Assembly (NCBI RefSeq): GCF_000980895.1
Contig: NZ_LAZX01000094.1
Span: 496,001 to 560,000 of the forward strand
Direction of reading: 5' to 3'
Length of the DNA stretch: 64,000 nt
Source of the DNA: Sphingomonas sp. Ag1
GTDB lineage: Bacteria > Pseudomonadota > Alphaproteobacteria > Sphingomonadales > Sphingomonadaceae
Of the stretch, positions 1 through 10,124 are shown piece by piece (the stretch's first letter is position 1; each line of letters starts with the position of its first letter). The notes below the pieces were generated by a model. That model had not been told where the DNA came from and searched no databases. It saw only the letters and a list, made by a program, of their open reading frames with translations. Made by a program: the position numbers and the translations under genes.

Positions 1-195
1 CAGCGCGGTCGTCGCGGCATGTTTCAGATCGAGATAATTCTTCGAGGCGGTCAGCGGCGTATCGGGCGCGAATCGGGCGGGCGCGTCGAGCAGCACCGTC
101 ATCGAGATCCGCAGCGGCTGGGGCAGGTGCGTTTCCTCTGAATAGACGCCGGTCAGCACCGGCACCTCCAGATCGTGCACCTCAAGTTCGAGCAT
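1..195 (-). CDS. FolB-like dihydroneopterin aldolase family protein (partial)
   Basis: The first 65 residues are readable on the minus strand before the window edge cuts the gene. The start MLELEVHDLEVPVL, then a GVYSEE stretch, a PQPLRISMTV strand and TASKNYLDLKHA, follow the layout of the dihydroneopterin aldolase/epimerase (FolB) fold, in which the early GVY segment and a later NY helix line the pterin pocket. FolB acts in cytosolic folate synthesis. The catalytic C-terminal half is outside the window, so activity cannot be judged. The ATG is the first in-frame start. It is divergent from the GNAT gene that begins at 308. Confidence 0.6.
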   Translation of the reverse strand, partial: MLELEVHDLEVPVLTGVYSEETHLPQPLRISMTVLLDAPARFAPDTPLTASKNYLDLKHAATTAL

Positions 196-307
196 GTCTT
201 CCACGCCGCGCGCTTAGCGCCACGCACGCGCCGACGCCATGCCCGCTTGCGTTCAGGCCGACTATCGATAGAGCGCCCGTCCCTTGACGTACGGGCAGGA
301 GAAGCCG

Positions 308-808
308 GTGATCGAGGTGATCGGGCTGGAGCAGATTGATGGGCAGTTGGTCGAGCAGTTGCTCGACCGCGCGTTTGGCACGGACCGGCACACGCGCACC
401 GCCTATCGCCTGCGCGAGGGCGTCGCCGCCCTCGCCGGCCCCAGCCTGGCCGCGATCGAGGATGGCGAATTGATCGGGACGATCCAATTGTGGCCGGCCA
501 TGTTCCACGGCGAGGATGGACGGCGCGTGCCGCTGGTCCTCGTCGGCCCCGTCGCGGTCGTGCCCGAGCGGCAGGGGTCGGGGATCGGCCGCCGGCTGGT
601 CGAGGAAGCGCTGGAGCGCGTCCCCGACGCGGCGCTGATGCTGATCGGCGATCCCGAATATTACGGCCGCTTCTTCGGCTTCACCGCCGACCGTACCGGC
701 GGCTGGCGCCTGCCGGGTCCGGTCGAGCGCCACCGCCTGCTGGCGCGCGGCGAGGGGGTTCCCGATGGCGCGGGAGAGATCGGCCCCGGTGACCCGCCCG
801 TGGGCTGA
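308..808 (+). CDS. GNAT-family N-acetyltransferase
   Basis: A 166-residue protein of the GNAT fold. The acetyl-CoA pyrophosphate loop is visible as VVPERQGSGIGRRLVEEAL, matching the Q/RxxGxG/A pattern, preceded by the VLVGPVAV strand. The later GDPEYYGRFFGF segment resembles YhbS-type acetyltransferases. The substrate is unknown; this subgroup includes both small-molecule and protein acetylases. The GTG at 308 was chosen because AGGAGA lies six bases upstream. A TTG at 284 would add eight residues but has no ribosome site. Confidence 0.8.
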   Translation: MIEVIGLEQIDGQLVEQLLDRAFGTDRHTRTAYRLREGVAALAGPSLAAIEDGELIGTIQLWPAMFHGEDGRRVPLVLVGPVAVVPERQGSGIGRRLVEEALERVPDAALMLIGDPEYYGRFFGFTADRTGGWRLPGPVERHRLLARGEGVPDGAGEIGPGDPPVG

Positions 809-870
809 CGCTTGTCGGGAAGCTTGGGCGCGATCTTTACCCCGCTGCCCCCCTCACCTACCTGTTGGCC

Positions 871-1431
871 ATGCCCATGGCACCGCCTCCTGCGTTCGAC
901 ACGCTCACCATTGCCGATATCGCCCGCCTTGCCGACGAGGATCGCCTGCCGCCGGTAGAGCGCTGGCATCCCGATCACTGCGGGCCGAGCGACATGCGCA
1001 TCGCCCGCGACGGCACCTGGTATCATCAGGGATCGCCGATCGGCCGCCCGGCCATGGTACGCGCGTTCAGCCGCATCCTTCGCCGCGAGCCCGACGGCAG
1101 CTACGTCCTCGTCACCCCGGTCGAGAAGCTCGATATCGACGTGGAAGATGCGCCCTTCGTCGCGGTCGAGCTGAAGGCGGAAGGGACGGGGAAAGACAGC
1201 CAGCTCGCCTTCCGCCTGAACACGGGTGAAATCGTGACTGCCTCGGCGGAGCATCCGCTCCGCTTCGAGGAACATGCCGACGGCCCCCACCCCTATGTTC
1301 ATGTCCGCGGCGGGCTGGAGGCGCTGATCGCCCGGCCGGTCTATTATGAACTGGCCGAGCGCGCGCTCGCCGGCGACCATGATCCCCCCGGCCTGTGGAG
1401 TGGGGGAAGCTTTTTCCCGATCGCGCCGTGA
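871..1431 (+). CDS. DUF1285 domain protein
   Basis: A 186-residue cytosolic protein that matches the alphaproteobacterial DUF1285 family from memory of its features: an early PPVERWHPDHCG segment, IARDGTWYHQGSPIGRPAMV in the first half and YVLVTPVEKL in the middle. No enzymatic role is established for the family. The stop codon overlaps the GTG start of the Nudix gene (GTGA), and that gene in turn overlaps the CCA-adding enzyme, so the three are probably one transcript and translationally coupled. The ATG at 871 is used; a TTG at 865 and an ATG at 877 are close alternatives. Confidence 0.8.
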   Translation: MPMAPPPAFDTLTIADIARLADEDRLPPVERWHPDHCGPSDMRIARDGTWYHQGSPIGRPAMVRAFSRILRREPDGSYVLVTPVEKLDIDVEDAPFVAVELKAEGTGKDSQLAFRLNTGEIVTASAEHPLRFEEHADGPHPYVHVRGGLEALIARPVYYELAERALAGDHDPPGLWSGGSFFPIAP

Positions 1432-2030
1432 CGTCGCTGGCGGAGCGCCTCAGCCGGGCGCTGACCGAAGGGATGGCGCAGCAGACCATCACGCTCGCCG
1501 GCGACCATGGCGACCTCGCCCGGATCGCGGAGGGCAGCATGAAGCCCGCAGCTGTGCTGGTGCCGGTAACCGATCGCGCGCGTCCGGGTGTGATCCTGAC
1601 GCAGCGCACCGACACGCTGCGGCAGCACGCCGGGCAGGTTGCCTTTCCCGGCGGCCGGCTCGACCCCGGCGAGGATGCGGTTGCGGCCGCGCTGCGCGAA
1701 GCGGAGGAGGAAATCGCCCTCGCCCCGTCAGCGGTCAGGATCGTCGGCGAGGCCGATCGCTATCGCACCGTCACCGGCTATACCGTCACGCCGGTCGTTG
1801 GGGTCGTTCCGCCCGACATTGACCTCCATCCGTCGGAGGCGGAAGTGGCGCGGGTGTTCGAAGTGCCGCTCGACTTCCTGCTCGACACGGCCAATCACGT
1901 GGAGGCGCGATCGCACTGGCAGGGGCAGGAGCGACGCTATTACGAGATCATGTGGAACAATCATCGCATATGGGGCGCAACCGCGGCCATGATCGTGAAC
2001 CTGGGGCGTCGGCTGCAATGGAGCCTGTGA
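1428..2030 (+). CDS. CoA pyrophosphatase, NudL-type Nudix hydrolase
   Basis: A 200-residue Nudix hydrolase expected to split CoA or its derivatives into 4'-phosphopantetheine and 3',5'-ADP. The CoA-specific motif preceding the Nudix box is present (ILTQRTDTLRQHAG, then FPGG), and the Nudix box runs GGRLDPGEDAVAAALREAEEE. The usual glycine after the box glutamates is an alanine (EEEIAL), a tolerated substitution. The GTG at 1428 gives a 4-nt overlap with the DUF1285 stop; an earlier GTG at 1395 would overlap by 37 nt. The last 13 nt overlap the CCA transferase start. Confidence 0.88.
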   Translation: MTSLAERLSRALTEGMAQQTITLAGDHGDLARIAEGSMKPAAVLVPVTDRARPGVILTQRTDTLRQHAGQVAFPGGRLDPGEDAVAAALREAEEEIALAPSAVRIVGEADRYRTVTGYTVTPVVGVVPPDIDLHPSEAEVARVFEVPLDFLLDTANHVEARSHWQGQERRYYEIMWNNHRIWGATAAMIVNLGRRLQWSL

Positions 2031-3205
2031 CGCTGCCCGCCGGTGGCTGGCGTGATCGGGCGGGACTGCACGAACTGGTGACGGCGCTGGATGCAGCAGG
2101 CGGCAACGCGCGGTTCGTGGGCGGCGCGGTGCGCGACACGCTGCTCGGCCTGCCGGTGTCCGACATTGACGTCGCGACGCGCTTCGCACCGCAGGACGTG
2201 ATCACCCGGCTGGAGCGCGCCGGGATCAAGGCGGTGCCGACCGGCCTCGCCCATGGCACGATCACTGCCGTGTCATCGGGCACCGTGGTCGAGGTGACGA
2301 CGCTGCGCCGCGACCTCACCACCGACGGCCGCCATGCCACCGTCGCCTTCACCGGCGACTGGCAGGAGGATGCCGCACGGCGCGATTTCACCATGAACGC
2401 GCTGTTCGCCGATCCGGTCGACGGCATTGTGTTCGACTGGTTCGGCGGGCTGGAGGATCTGCGCGAGGGGCGGATCCGCTTCATCGGTGATCCCTATCGC
2501 CGGATCGCCGAGGACCATCTGCGCATCCTGCGCTTCTTCCGCTTCCACGCGCGGTTCGGGCGGGTCATCGACGAGGACGGGCTCGACGCCTGCACTGCGC
2601 GCGCCAACGACCTCATGGCCTTGTCGCGTGAGCGGATCGCGGCGGAGCTGCTGAAGCTGCTCGTCGCGCCGCGCGCCGTGCCGGTCGTCGCCCTGATGGT
2701 CGAGCGGGGCATCTTCCGCCCGGTGCTGCCGGAGATCGAGGATACCGCCGCGCTCGCCGCATTGGCCGAGCGGGAGGCGGCGGCGGGCATCCCCCCTGAT
2801 CCGATCCGGCGCCTCGCCGCGCTGATCGCGCCCGCCGCGGCTGAGGGGGTGGGCGCACGGCTGCGGCTGTCCAACGCGGACCGGAAGCGGCTGGAGATTG
2901 CTGTTGGTCCCATCGGCGACGAAGGGCCCCGCCCGCTGGCCTATCGCATCGGCTGCACCGGCGCGATCGATCGCCTGCTGCTCGCGGGCGCGCCGGTCGA
3001 CGCGCTCACCGGGTGGACGCCCCCGCGCCTTCCCGTCTCCGGCGGGTCACTGGTCGCGCGCGGGATCGCCAAAGGCCCGGACGTCGCGCGCGCGCTTCGC
3101 CAGATCGAGGAACAGTGGATCGCAGAAGGGTTTCCCGACGCAGACCGCGCCGAGGCGATTGCGCAGGAAGTGCTCGATCAGCTGTTGCAGCGAAGCAGCA
3201 GCTGA
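2018..3205 (+). CDS. cca: CCA tRNA nucleotidyltransferase / poly(A) polymerase family
   Basis: A class II tRNA nucleotidyltransferase of 395 residues that adds or repairs the 3' CCA of tRNAs. The signature GGAVRDTLLG and metal-binding DIDVATR appear near residues 35-55. The RRDFTMNAL motif and the FDWFGGLEDLREGRIRFIGDP segment lie near residues 120-160, followed by the ILRFFRFHARFG helix. The C-terminal half is helical and less conserved, as expected. The ATG at 2018 is preferred over an upstream ATG at 1952 that would extend back inside the Nudix gene. The 3' end overlaps the convergent GGDEF-EAL gene by 28 nt. Confidence 0.93.
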   Translation: MEPVTLPAGGWRDRAGLHELVTALDAAGGNARFVGGAVRDTLLGLPVSDIDVATRFAPQDVITRLERAGIKAVPTGLAHGTITAVSSGTVVEVTTLRRDLTTDGRHATVAFTGDWQEDAARRDFTMNALFADPVDGIVFDWFGGLEDLREGRIRFIGDPYRRIAEDHLRILRFFRFHARFGRVIDEDGLDACTARANDLMALSRERIAAELLKLLVAPRAVPVVALMVERGIFRPVLPEIEDTAALAALAEREAAAGIPPDPIRRLAALIAPAAAEGVGARLRLSNADRKRLEIAVGPIGDEGPRPLAYRIGCTGAIDRLLLAGAPVDALTGWTPPRLPVSGGSLVARGIAKGPDVARALRQIEEQWIAEGFPDADRAEAIAQEVLDQLLQRSSS

Positions 3206-4869
3206 TAGGCGTCGTCCGCCGGCAGCGGCGGCGAAAAGGCATAGCCCTGCCCAAAGGTGCAGCCCAGCGCGGCGAGCGTCTGGCTGACGTCGCGGCTTTC
3301 GATCCCCTCGGCGATCGTGTCCATGTTGAGCGTCGCAGCGAGGCTCAGGATCGCGCGCACGATCGCGATCTTGTCGCGATCCGCCATCATGTCGGTGACG
3401 AAGCTGCGATCGATCTTCAGTATGTCGATCGGCAGGCGCTGAAGATAGGCGAGGTTCGAATAGCCGGTACCGAAATCGTCCATCGCGATCGAGGCACCGG
3501 TATCCTTCAGCGCGCGCAGCATGGCGGCGTTGCGATCGGGATCCGCGATCAGCGCGCTTTCGGTCAGTTCCAGCTTCAGGCGTCCACCGGCGAGGCCGTG
3601 ACGCGCCAGCGCCGCCTCCACCACCGGCGGCAGGTGATCGCGCTGCAACTGGATCGGCGAGATATTGACCGCCATCTGCACGTCGCACGATCCACCCGCC
3701 AGCGCGTCCCATTCGGCCAGGGTGCGCAGCGCGCCATCGATCGCCCAGCGGCCGATCGGCACGATCAGCCCGGTTTCCTCCGCGACCGAGATGAAATCGG
3801 CCGGTGAGATGATTTTGCCATCCTCGGTCGTCCAGCGTGCCAGCGCCTCGAACGCGACGATCTTGCCGGTCGCAAGGTCACAGACCGGTTGATAGTGAAG
3901 CGCCAGCTGCTCGGCATCGATCGCCCGCCGGAGCGCGGTTTCCATCGCGAATTGTGCGCGGGCCCGGTCGAGCGCCCGGGTCTCGTATGCCTCGGCCTTG
4001 CCCGTCTCCTTCGACTTGCGCACGGCAAACTGGGCATGGCGGATCACATCCTCGGCATCCTGCGCGGGGTTGTCGGCGAATGCCATGCCGATCGCGCAGG
4101 TGATGCGGATCTCGAAATCGCTGAGCCTAAACGGCGTGGCGAGCACGTCGCGGATCCGACGAACCGCATGTTCGGCTTCATCGCGCCCCTCGTCCAGGGT
4201 CAGCAGGACGCCAAATTCATCGCCGCCGATCCGGCCGAGCACGTCCGTCGCGCGCAATGCGCCCTTGATCCGCCGCGCCGCCGTCATCAGCAATTCGTCG
4301 CCGGCCATGCTGCCAAGACAACTGTTGATCCGGCCGAAGCGATCGAGGTCGATGACCAGAACCGCACAATCCGTCGCACCTGCCGTCAGCCGTTCCTCCA
4401 GCCGATCGCCAAAGCCTTCGCGGTTCGGCAACCCCGTCAGGCTGTCGGTGGTCATTTCGCGCCGCAGGCTCGTCTCGGTGCGCATCTCGGCCGTCTGGTC
4501 GAGCAAGGTCAGCAGGCAGTGCGGCGCCCCTTCCCCGCCGATCCGCGCCAGCGTGACATCGAAACGGCGCTGTTCCACGCAACTGCCCAATGTCAGCGAC
4601 AGGCGCTCGCGCACCTCGGCGCCCGACAGGAAATCGATGATCCGCCCGCTCAATTCGGTCAGCGGCTCGGCGAACTTGCGCGATTCCGCCGTGCCCAGTT
4701 CCAGGCGGCGAAACATCGCATTGGGCAGCTGGAAGGTGAGCCGGCGGCCCTCCAGCCGCACCACCACCGCCGCGATCGGCAGCAGCTCCAGCGCCCCCTC
4801 GGCCGCGGTTCGCCCTGGCGCGCTCTGTTGAGGCTCGCGAGGCGTAGTAAGGACGGCAGGGAAGGGCAT
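3178..4869 (-). CDS. PAS-GGDEF-EAL cyclic-di-GMP protein
   Basis: A 563-residue protein with no membrane segment. A PAS-like region covers residues 25-130, followed by a GGDEF domain with intact GGDEF at 215-219. An RATD allosteric I-site sits exactly five residues before it. The EAL domain (320-560) retains EALAR, NISPIQ, ELTES, DDFGTGYSNL and KIDRSF. Both halves therefore look competent: diguanylate cyclase under product inhibition and c-di-GMP phosphodiesterase. Which activity dominates cannot be told. The ATG at 4869 precedes the PAS region directly; an upstream extension to 5064 would overlap parC. The 3' end overlaps cca convergently. Confidence 0.92.
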   Translation of the reverse strand: MPFPAVLTTPREPQQSAPGRTAAEGALELLPIAAVVVRLEGRRLTFQLPNAMFRRLELGTAESRKFAEPLTELSGRIIDFLSGAEVRERLSLTLGSCVEQRRFDVTLARIGGEGAPHCLLTLLDQTAEMRTETSLRREMTTDSLTGLPNREGFGDRLEERLTAGATDCAVLVIDLDRFGRINSCLGSMAGDELLMTAARRIKGALRATDVLGRIGGDEFGVLLTLDEGRDEAEHAVRRIRDVLATPFRLSDFEIRITCAIGMAFADNPAQDAEDVIRHAQFAVRKSKETGKAEAYETRALDRARAQFAMETALRRAIDAEQLALHYQPVCDLATGKIVAFEALARWTTEDGKIISPADFISVAEETGLIVPIGRWAIDGALRTLAEWDALAGGSCDVQMAVNISPIQLQRDHLPPVVEAALARHGLAGGRLKLELTESALIADPDRNAAMLRALKDTGASIAMDDFGTGYSNLAYLQRLPIDILKIDRSFVTDMMADRDKIAIVRAILSLAATLNMDTIAEGIESRDVSQTLAALGCTFGQGYAFSPPLPADDAYQLLLRCNS

Positions 4870-4921
4870 TGTCCTCTCGCTACCCCTGCGCGCGTTAAGT
4901 TTCGCTAAATCGGAGAAGATT

Positions 4922-7177
4922 TCAGGTGAAGCGGTTGTCGCGCGGGAAGCCGGTGGGCGGCATCCGCCCCGCCGCACCACGTGCGGCACGCCATGGCGAC
5001 ACGTCGCTCTCCGTGCGTGTACGCCCGGTCTCGCCACCCATCGCCCAGCTGATCCCATCGGCATAGCGGAAGGTGATCGCGTCGCTCAGCCCGCCATCGC
5101 GATAGCGTTGCAACTGCGCGCCCTGCCCCCGCGTCATTTCCGGCAACTCGCTCAACGGGAACACCACCAGCTTGCGATTGTCGCCGATCGCCGCGACATA
5201 ATCGTCGTCCTTGCCGACCGGGCGCACCACCGACAGCCGTGCGCCCGGGCGCGGCGTCACCACCGTCTTGCCCTTGCGCGTTTCGGCGATCACGTCGTTG
5301 ACCGGCACCACGAAGCCCCGCCCGTCGCTCGCCGCGACCAGCAGCTTGCCGTCGCGCTCCGCCTTCAGAAGCCGCACGATGCCGATCCCGCCATCGAGGT
5401 CGATCGTCGCGCGCACCGGCTCGCCAAAGCCACGCCCGCCGGGAAGCCTGTCCGCCGCCAGCGTGTAGAAGCGCCCGTTCTCCGCCGCCAGCAGCAGCTT
5501 GTCCGTCGTCTGCGCGTGGAAGGCGAAGGCGGGGCCGTCGCCCTCCTTGAACTTCAGCGTCTCGGCCGAGGCCAGCTCGACATGCCCCTTCATCGCGCGG
5601 ATCCAGCCGCGCTGCGACAGGATCACGGTGATCGGCTCGCGCTCGATCATCGCCTCCAGCGGGATCTCGCGCGCCGGGGCGGCTTCCTCCAGCGTGGTGC
5701 GCCGCTTGCCCAGCGCCGTCTCCGGACCATAGCGGTCACGGATCGTCGCCAGATCCTTCTTCATCCGCGTGCGCTGCCGCTGGTCGGAGCCGAGCAGCAA
5801 CTGCAGGCTCGCCTGTTCCTTCTCCAGCGCGGCCTGCTCGCGCTTCAGCTCCATCTCCTCCAGCTTGCGCAAGCTGCGCAGCCGCATGTTGAGGATCGCC
5901 TCGGCCTGCCGGTCAGTGAGGTCGAACTCGGCGATCATCACGGCCTTGGGCTCATCCTCGGTGCGGATGATCTCGATCACCCGGTCGAGGTTGAGGAAGG
6001 CGGTAATATAGCCCTTCACGAGCTCCAGCCGGTCGGCGATCTTGCCCAGCCGGTGCTCAGTACGGCGACGCAGCACAATGAACTGATGCTCCACCCAGGC
6101 GGCGAGCGCCTCGGCCAGGCTCATCACCCGCGGGGTGCGCCGCGCGTCGAGCACGTTGAGGTTCAGCGGCACGCGCGTTTCGAGATCGGACAGGCGGTAG
6201 AGCCCGTCCATCAGCACCTGCGGATCGACCGTGCGGCTGCGCGGTTCCAGCACCAGCCGGATCTCCGCGTCGGATTCGTCGCGCACATCGGCCAGGATCG
6301 GCAGCTTCTTGTCGTTCACCAGGCCGGCGATCTGCTCGATCAGCTTGCCCTTTTGAACGCCATAGGGGATCTCGCTGACCACGATCTGCCAGCCGCCGCC
6401 CTTTTCCTTTTCCACGCTCCAGCGACACCGCACGCGGAATGCGCCGCGGCCCGTGGCATAGGCCTCGCGGATGATCGCCGGCGGATCGACCAGCAAGCCG
6501 CCGGTGGGGAAATCCGGCCCGTGGACGAACGCCAGCGGATCGGCCGCGGGATCGTCGATGAGCGCGATGGCGGCGTCGAGCAGCTCGGCAGCATTGTGCG
6601 GCGGGATCGACGTCGCCATGCCGACCGCAATGCCACTCGCCCCGTTCGCCAGCAGATTGGGGAACAGCCCGGGGAACAGCTCGGGCTCCTGCTCCTCGCC
6701 ATTATAGGTCGGGCGGAAGGAAACGGCGTCCTCGTCCAGCCCGTCCATCAGGTCGATCGCGACCTGGGTCAGCCGCGCCTCGGTATAACGATAGGCCGCG
6801 GCATTATCGCCATCGATGTTGCCGAAATTGCCCTGCCCGTCGACCAGCGGATATCGCAGCGCGAAATCCTGCGCGAGCCGCACCATCGCGTCATAGACCG
6901 ACTGGTCACCATGCGGATGGTATTTACCGATCACGTCACCGACGACGCGCGCGCATTTCTTATACCCTTGCGTCGGGTCGAGCCGCAGCAGCCGCATCGC
7001 CCACAACAGGCGCCGATGAACCGGCTTCAGCCCGTCGCGAACATCCGGCAGCGATCGCGCGGTGATCGTCGACAGCGCATAGACGAGATAGCGTTCGGAC
7101 AGCGCGGAATCGAACGGCGCGTCGAACACGCCCACGGGCGGATTGTCGGGGGGCAGCACGGTCGCATCATTCGGCAT
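4922..7177 (-). CDS. parC: DNA topoisomerase IV subunit A
   Basis: A 751-residue type IIA topoisomerase subunit that cuts and rejoins DNA to decatenate chromosomes, working with ParE. The winged-helix segment [17 protein letters not shown] is near residue 50, the catalytic tyrosine is Y131 in RYTEARL, and the GNFGNIDGD turn precedes it. The coiled-coil tower and a C-terminal beta-pinwheel follow. Length and the short pinwheel fit ParC rather than GyrA. At the quinolone-binding positions (E. coli Ser80 and Glu84) the sequence has Gln92 and Asp96. The ATG at 7177 is the last start before the conserved N-terminus; an in-frame ORF extends to 7225. Confidence 0.92.
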   Translation of the reverse strand: MPNDATVLPPDNPPVGVFDAPFDSALSERYLVYALSTITARSLPDVRDGLKPVHRRLLWAMRLLRLDPTQGYKKCARVVGDVIGKYHPHGDQSVYDAMVRLAQDFALRYPLVDGQGNFGNIDGDNAAAYRYTEARLTQVAIDLMDGLDEDAVSFRPTYNGEEQEPELFPGLFPNLLANGASGIAVGMATSIPPHNAAELLDAAIALIDDPAADPLAFVHGPDFPTGGLLVDPPAIIREAYATGRGAFRVRCRWSVEKEKGGGWQIVVSEIPYGVQKGKLIEQIAGLVNDKKLPILADVRDESDAEIRLVLEPRSRTVDPQVLMDGLYRLSDLETRVPLNLNVLDARRTPRVMSLAEALAAWVEHQFIVLRRRTEHRLGKIADRLELVKGYITAFLNLDRVIEIIRTEDEPKAVMIAEFDLTDRQAEAILNMRLRSLRKLEEMELKREQAALEKEQASLQLLLGSDQRQRTRMKKDLATIRDRYGPETALGKRRTTLEEAAPAREIPLEAMIEREPITVILSQRGWIRAMKGHVELASAETLKFKEGDGPAFAFHAQTTDKLLLAAENGRFYTLAADRLPGGRGFGEPVRATIDLDGGIGIVRLLKAERDGKLLVAASDGRGFVVPVNDVIAETRKGKTVVTPRPGARLSVVRPVGKDDDYVAAIGDNRKLVVFPLSELPEMTRGQGAQLQRYRDGGLSDAITFRYADGISWAMGGETGRTRTESDVSPWRAARGAAGRMPPTGFPRDNRFT

Positions 7178-7269
7178 GGCGGGCGTGCTAGCAGGCGTCG
7201 GCCATGTTCCACAACCGTTCCGCACACCGATCTATGCGGCTCCTGCGTGCCGTGCCACAGATAGCGGCC

Positions 7270-8253
7270 ATGCCCGCCTCCCCAATCGCGCCACGCCGTG
7301 CCAACCGCCGCACATTCCGGGTCGCCCTGCCGCTTGCCTGCGCCCTGCTGGCTGCGCCATGGTCCGCGCACGCCATGCCGCCCCAGACCGATCAGAAAAC
7401 CGCCGCGCAAGAAGCCGCGTCCTTCAAGCCGCTCACCTGGGACGACCTGACCAGTCGCCCCCGCCCGGCGGCGGACGCCACGGTCGCTTATGGTGCGGAC
7501 CACATGCAGAAGGTGGACGTGTGGGTGCCCGCCGGGCCCGGCCCGCATCCCGTCGTCCTGATGGTCCATGGCGGATGCTGGCAGACCTCGATCGCCGATC
7601 GCACGCTGATGGATTGGGCCGCCGGCGACCTGCGCGACTCGGGCATTGCGGTGTGGAACATCGATTATCGCGGCGTTGACCGCTCCGGCGGTGGCTATCC
7701 CGGCACCTTCGCCGACGCGGCGGCGGCGGCCGACCGTCTGTTGACGGAGGCGGCACGCTTCCGGCTCGACCCCTCGCGCGTCGTCGCCGTGGGCCATTCC
7801 GCCGGCGGCCACCTGGCCCTGTGGCTCGCTGGCCGCGCTCGGCTGCCGGCGACGAGCCCGCTGCACACCGCCAAACCGCTGCCGATCCGCCATGTCATCA
7901 GCCTCGGCGGGCTCCCCGACCTGGAGGCGACCGCCGCCAGCCCCGACAATGGCTGCGGCACGAAGGTGGTGGAGCGGCTGGTCGGCAGCGATCGGGCGGA
8001 TCCATATGCCGACACCTCCGTCCCCCGCCTCTTCCCGCTCGGCGTTGCGCAGACGCTGATCAACGGGCGCGAGGATCGCATCATCCCGTACCGGATGGCG
8101 ACCGACTATGTCGCGCGCGCCACCGCTGCCGGCGATCGAGTCGCGCTCGTCACCGTGCCTGAAACGGGACATGTCGAGCTGGTCACGCCTGATACCGCAG
8201 CCTGGGCGGCAACCCGCACGGCGATCCGCACCGCTCTGGGAATGCGCGACTGA
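7270..8253 (+). CDS. Secreted alpha/beta-hydrolase (esterase/lipase-like)
   Basis: The protein begins with an arginine-rich stretch, a hydrophobic core (VALPLACALLAA) and an AHA cleavage site, so it is probably exported to the periplasm. The mature part has an oxyanion-hole HGGCW, a nucleophile elbow GHSAGG, a late aspartate in NGREDRIIP and a histidine in ETGHVEL. That is a complete Ser-Asp-His triad of the carboxylesterase type, similar to kynurenine-formamidase-like and BD-FAE-type hydrolases. The substrate is unknown. The ATG at 7270 places the signal peptide correctly; ATGs further up (7234) are possible. It is divergent from parC. Confidence 0.78.
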   Translation: MPASPIAPRRANRRTFRVALPLACALLAAPWSAHAMPPQTDQKTAAQEAASFKPLTWDDLTSRPRPAADATVAYGADHMQKVDVWVPAGPGPHPVVLMVHGGCWQTSIADRTLMDWAAGDLRDSGIAVWNIDYRGVDRSGGGYPGTFADAAAAADRLLTEAARFRLDPSRVVAVGHSAGGHLALWLAGRARLPATSPLHTAKPLPIRHVISLGGLPDLEATAASPDNGCGTKVVERLVGSDRADPYADTSVPRLFPLGVAQTLINGREDRIIPYRMATDYVARATAAGDRVALVTVPETGHVELVTPDTAAWAATRTAIRTALGMRD

Positions 8254-8382
8254 GGGCGCGCTACGCGGTAATCCGCATCCGATTGCGTGCGCACGCCCCT
8301 TCCCGTATAGGCCTCGCCATTCCCGCCCCGGCCGCGCCGCTTCCGTCGCGTCGCCGGGGCTGTCCATTTCAGGGGTGATGCG

Positions 8383-9162
8383 ATGGCGCGGCGCCGGCAG
8401 ATTTACGAAGGCAAGGCGAAGATCCTGTACGAGGGTCCCGAACCCGGCACCTTGATTCAGTATTTCAAGGACGATGCCACGGCCTTCAATGCCCAGAAGA
8501 AGGGCACGATCAACGGCAAGGGTGTGCTGAACAACCGGATTTCGGAGCACATCTTCACCCTGCTCGGCAACATCGGCGTGCCGACCCACTTCATCCGCCG
8601 CCTCAACATGCGCGAGCAGTTGATCCGCCAGGTGGAGATCGTGCCGATCGAGGTGATCGTGCGCAACGTCGCCGCCGGCTCGCTCAGCAAGCGGCTCGGG
8701 ATCGAGGAAGGCACCCAGCTGCCCCGCACGATCCTCGAATATTGCTACAAGGACGATGCGCTCGGCGATCCGATGATCTCCGACGAACATATCGCGGCGT
8801 TCGGCTGGGCCAGCCAGGAAGAGATGCACGACATCGCCGACCTGGCGATCCGCGTGAACGATTTCCTCTCGGGCCTGTTCGGCGCCGTCGGCATCCGCCT
8901 GGTCGACTTCAAGCTCGAGTTCGGCCGCGTGTGGGACAATGACTACAGCCGCATCATCCTTGCGGACGAGATCAGCCCCGACGGCTGCCGCCTGTGGGAC
9001 ATGACCACCAACGAGAAGCTGGACAAGGACCGGTTCCGCCGCGACCTCGGCGGTGAGGTCGAGGCCTATCAGGAGGTCGCCCGCCGGCTTGGCCTGCTGC
9101 CCGAAGGTGGCGAAACGGCGATCCTCGACATGGCCGAGCATCGCGAGCGCCGGGGCAAGTAA
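8383..9162 (+). CDS. purC: SAICAR synthetase
   Basis: Phosphoribosylaminoimidazole-succinocarboxamide synthase, 259 residues, which joins aspartate to CAIR using ATP in purine synthesis. The start [16 protein letters not shown] and the motifs [26 protein letters not shown] and [12 protein letters not shown] are diagnostic of the bacterial single-domain enzyme. It is followed at short distance by purS and purQ in the usual alphaproteobacterial order; purL would be expected elsewhere. The ribosome site is weak (GGGG about nine bases upstream). Confidence 0.97.
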   Translation: MARRRQIYEGKAKILYEGPEPGTLIQYFKDDATAFNAQKKGTINGKGVLNNRISEHIFTLLGNIGVPTHFIRRLNMREQLIRQVEIVPIEVIVRNVAAGSLSKRLGIEEGTQLPRTILEYCYKDDALGDPMISDEHIAAFGWASQEEMHDIADLAIRVNDFLSGLFGAVGIRLVDFKLEFGRVWDNDYSRIILADEISPDGCRLWDMTTNEKLDKDRFRRDLGGEVEAYQEVARRLGLLPEGGETAILDMAEHRERRGK

Positions 9163-9223
9163 GCCTCGGCTGGACACCAGCAACGGTTGCGATCCGCGAC
9201 CGCATCGAATAGCGGGCCACGGC

Positions 9224-9454
9224 ATGAAGCTTCGCATCTACGTAACGCTCAAGCCCGGCGTGCTCGACCCGCAGGGCAAGGCCATCGAACACGCACTGTC
9301 GGGCCTCGGCTTCGCCGGTGTCGAGGGCGCCCGCGTGGGCAAGCTGATCGAGCTCGACGTCGCCGACACGGTCGATGACGCGCAGGTCGACGCGATGTGC
9401 CGCCAGCTGCTCGCCAATACGGTGATCGAGAATTACCGGGTGGAGCGCGCATGA
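9224..9454 (+). CDS. purS: FGAM synthase subunit PurS
   Basis: The small 76-residue subunit of the three-part formylglycinamide ribonucleotide amidotransferase. The opening [18 protein letters not shown], the [16 protein letters not shown] centre and the terminal [10 protein letters not shown] are the family hallmarks. PurS bridges PurL and PurQ and helps channel ammonia. The start is set by the conserved N-terminus. Its stop overlaps the purQ ATG (ATGA), indicating coupled translation. Confidence 0.95.
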   Translation: MKLRIYVTLKPGVLDPQGKAIEHALSGLGFAGVEGARVGKLIELDVADTVDDAQVDAMCRQLLANTVIENYRVERA

Positions 9455-10116
9455 AGACGGCGGTCGTCGTCTTTCCGGGGTCGAACTGCGATCGCGACAT
9501 CGCCGTGGCGCTCGAAAGCGTCACCGGCACGTCGCCGATCATGGTCTGGCACCGCGAAACGGAGCTGCCGGAGGGCCTGTCCCTCCTGGCCGTGCCGGGC
9601 GGCTTCTCCTACGGCGACTATCTGCGCTCCGGCGCGATGGCGGCGCGATCCCCGATCATGCGCGCCGTGGCGGACAAGGCCGCCGGCGGGCTTCCCGTCT
9701 TTGGCGTGTGCAATGGCTTCCAGGTGCTGACCGAGGCGGGCCTGCTGCCGGGCGCGCTGATGCGCAACGCCGGGCTGAACTTCGTTTGCCGCGATGTCGC
9801 GCTCACTGTCGACAACAGCCAGAGCGCCTTCACCAGCCGCTATGCCGCCGGGGAGACGATCACCGTCCCCGTGGCGCATCATGACGGCAATTATGTCGCC
9901 GACCAGGAGACGCTCGACCGGCTCGAAGGCGAAGGCCGCGTCGCGTTCCGCTATGCCGAGGATGTGAACGGCTCCGCGCGGCGGATCGCCGGGATCCTCA
10001 ACGATGCCGGCAACGTGCTGGGCATGATGCCGCACCCCGAGCGTCGCGTGGAAAGCGCGCATGGCGGGCTCGACGGCCGCCGCCTGTTCGAAGGCCTGCT
10101 CGAAAAGATCGGCTGA
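9451..10116 (+). CDS. purQ: FGAM synthase glutaminase subunit PurQ
   Basis: A class I glutamine amidotransferase of 221 residues that supplies ammonia to PurL for conversion of FGAR to FGAM. The nucleophile is Cys87 in FGVCNGFQ, and the catalytic His-Glu pair is in MMPHPERR near the C-terminus. [12 protein letters not shown] and [11 protein letters not shown] are typical of bacterial PurQ. It overlaps purS by 4 nt and ends ahead of a G/C-rich hairpin shared with the convergent transporter gene. Confidence 0.96.
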   Translation: MKTAVVVFPGSNCDRDIAVALESVTGTSPIMVWHRETELPEGLSLLAVPGGFSYGDYLRSGAMAARSPIMRAVADKAAGGLPVFGVCNGFQVLTEAGLLPGALMRNAGLNFVCRDVALTVDNSQSAFTSRYAAGETITVPVAHHDGNYVADQETLDRLEGEGRVAFRYAEDVNGSARRIAGILNDAGNVLGMMPHPERRVESAHGGLDGRRLFEGLLEKIG

Positions 10117-10124
10117 AGCCGGAC

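Noticed and set aside
5108..7264. A 718-codon open frame on the plus strand
   Set aside because: Antisense to parC with arginine- and histidine-rich low-quality translation; no domain recognised.
7027..9237. A 736-codon minus-strand frame
   Set aside because: Runs antisense to the esterase and purC and overlaps the start of parC; composition is typical of a shadow frame.
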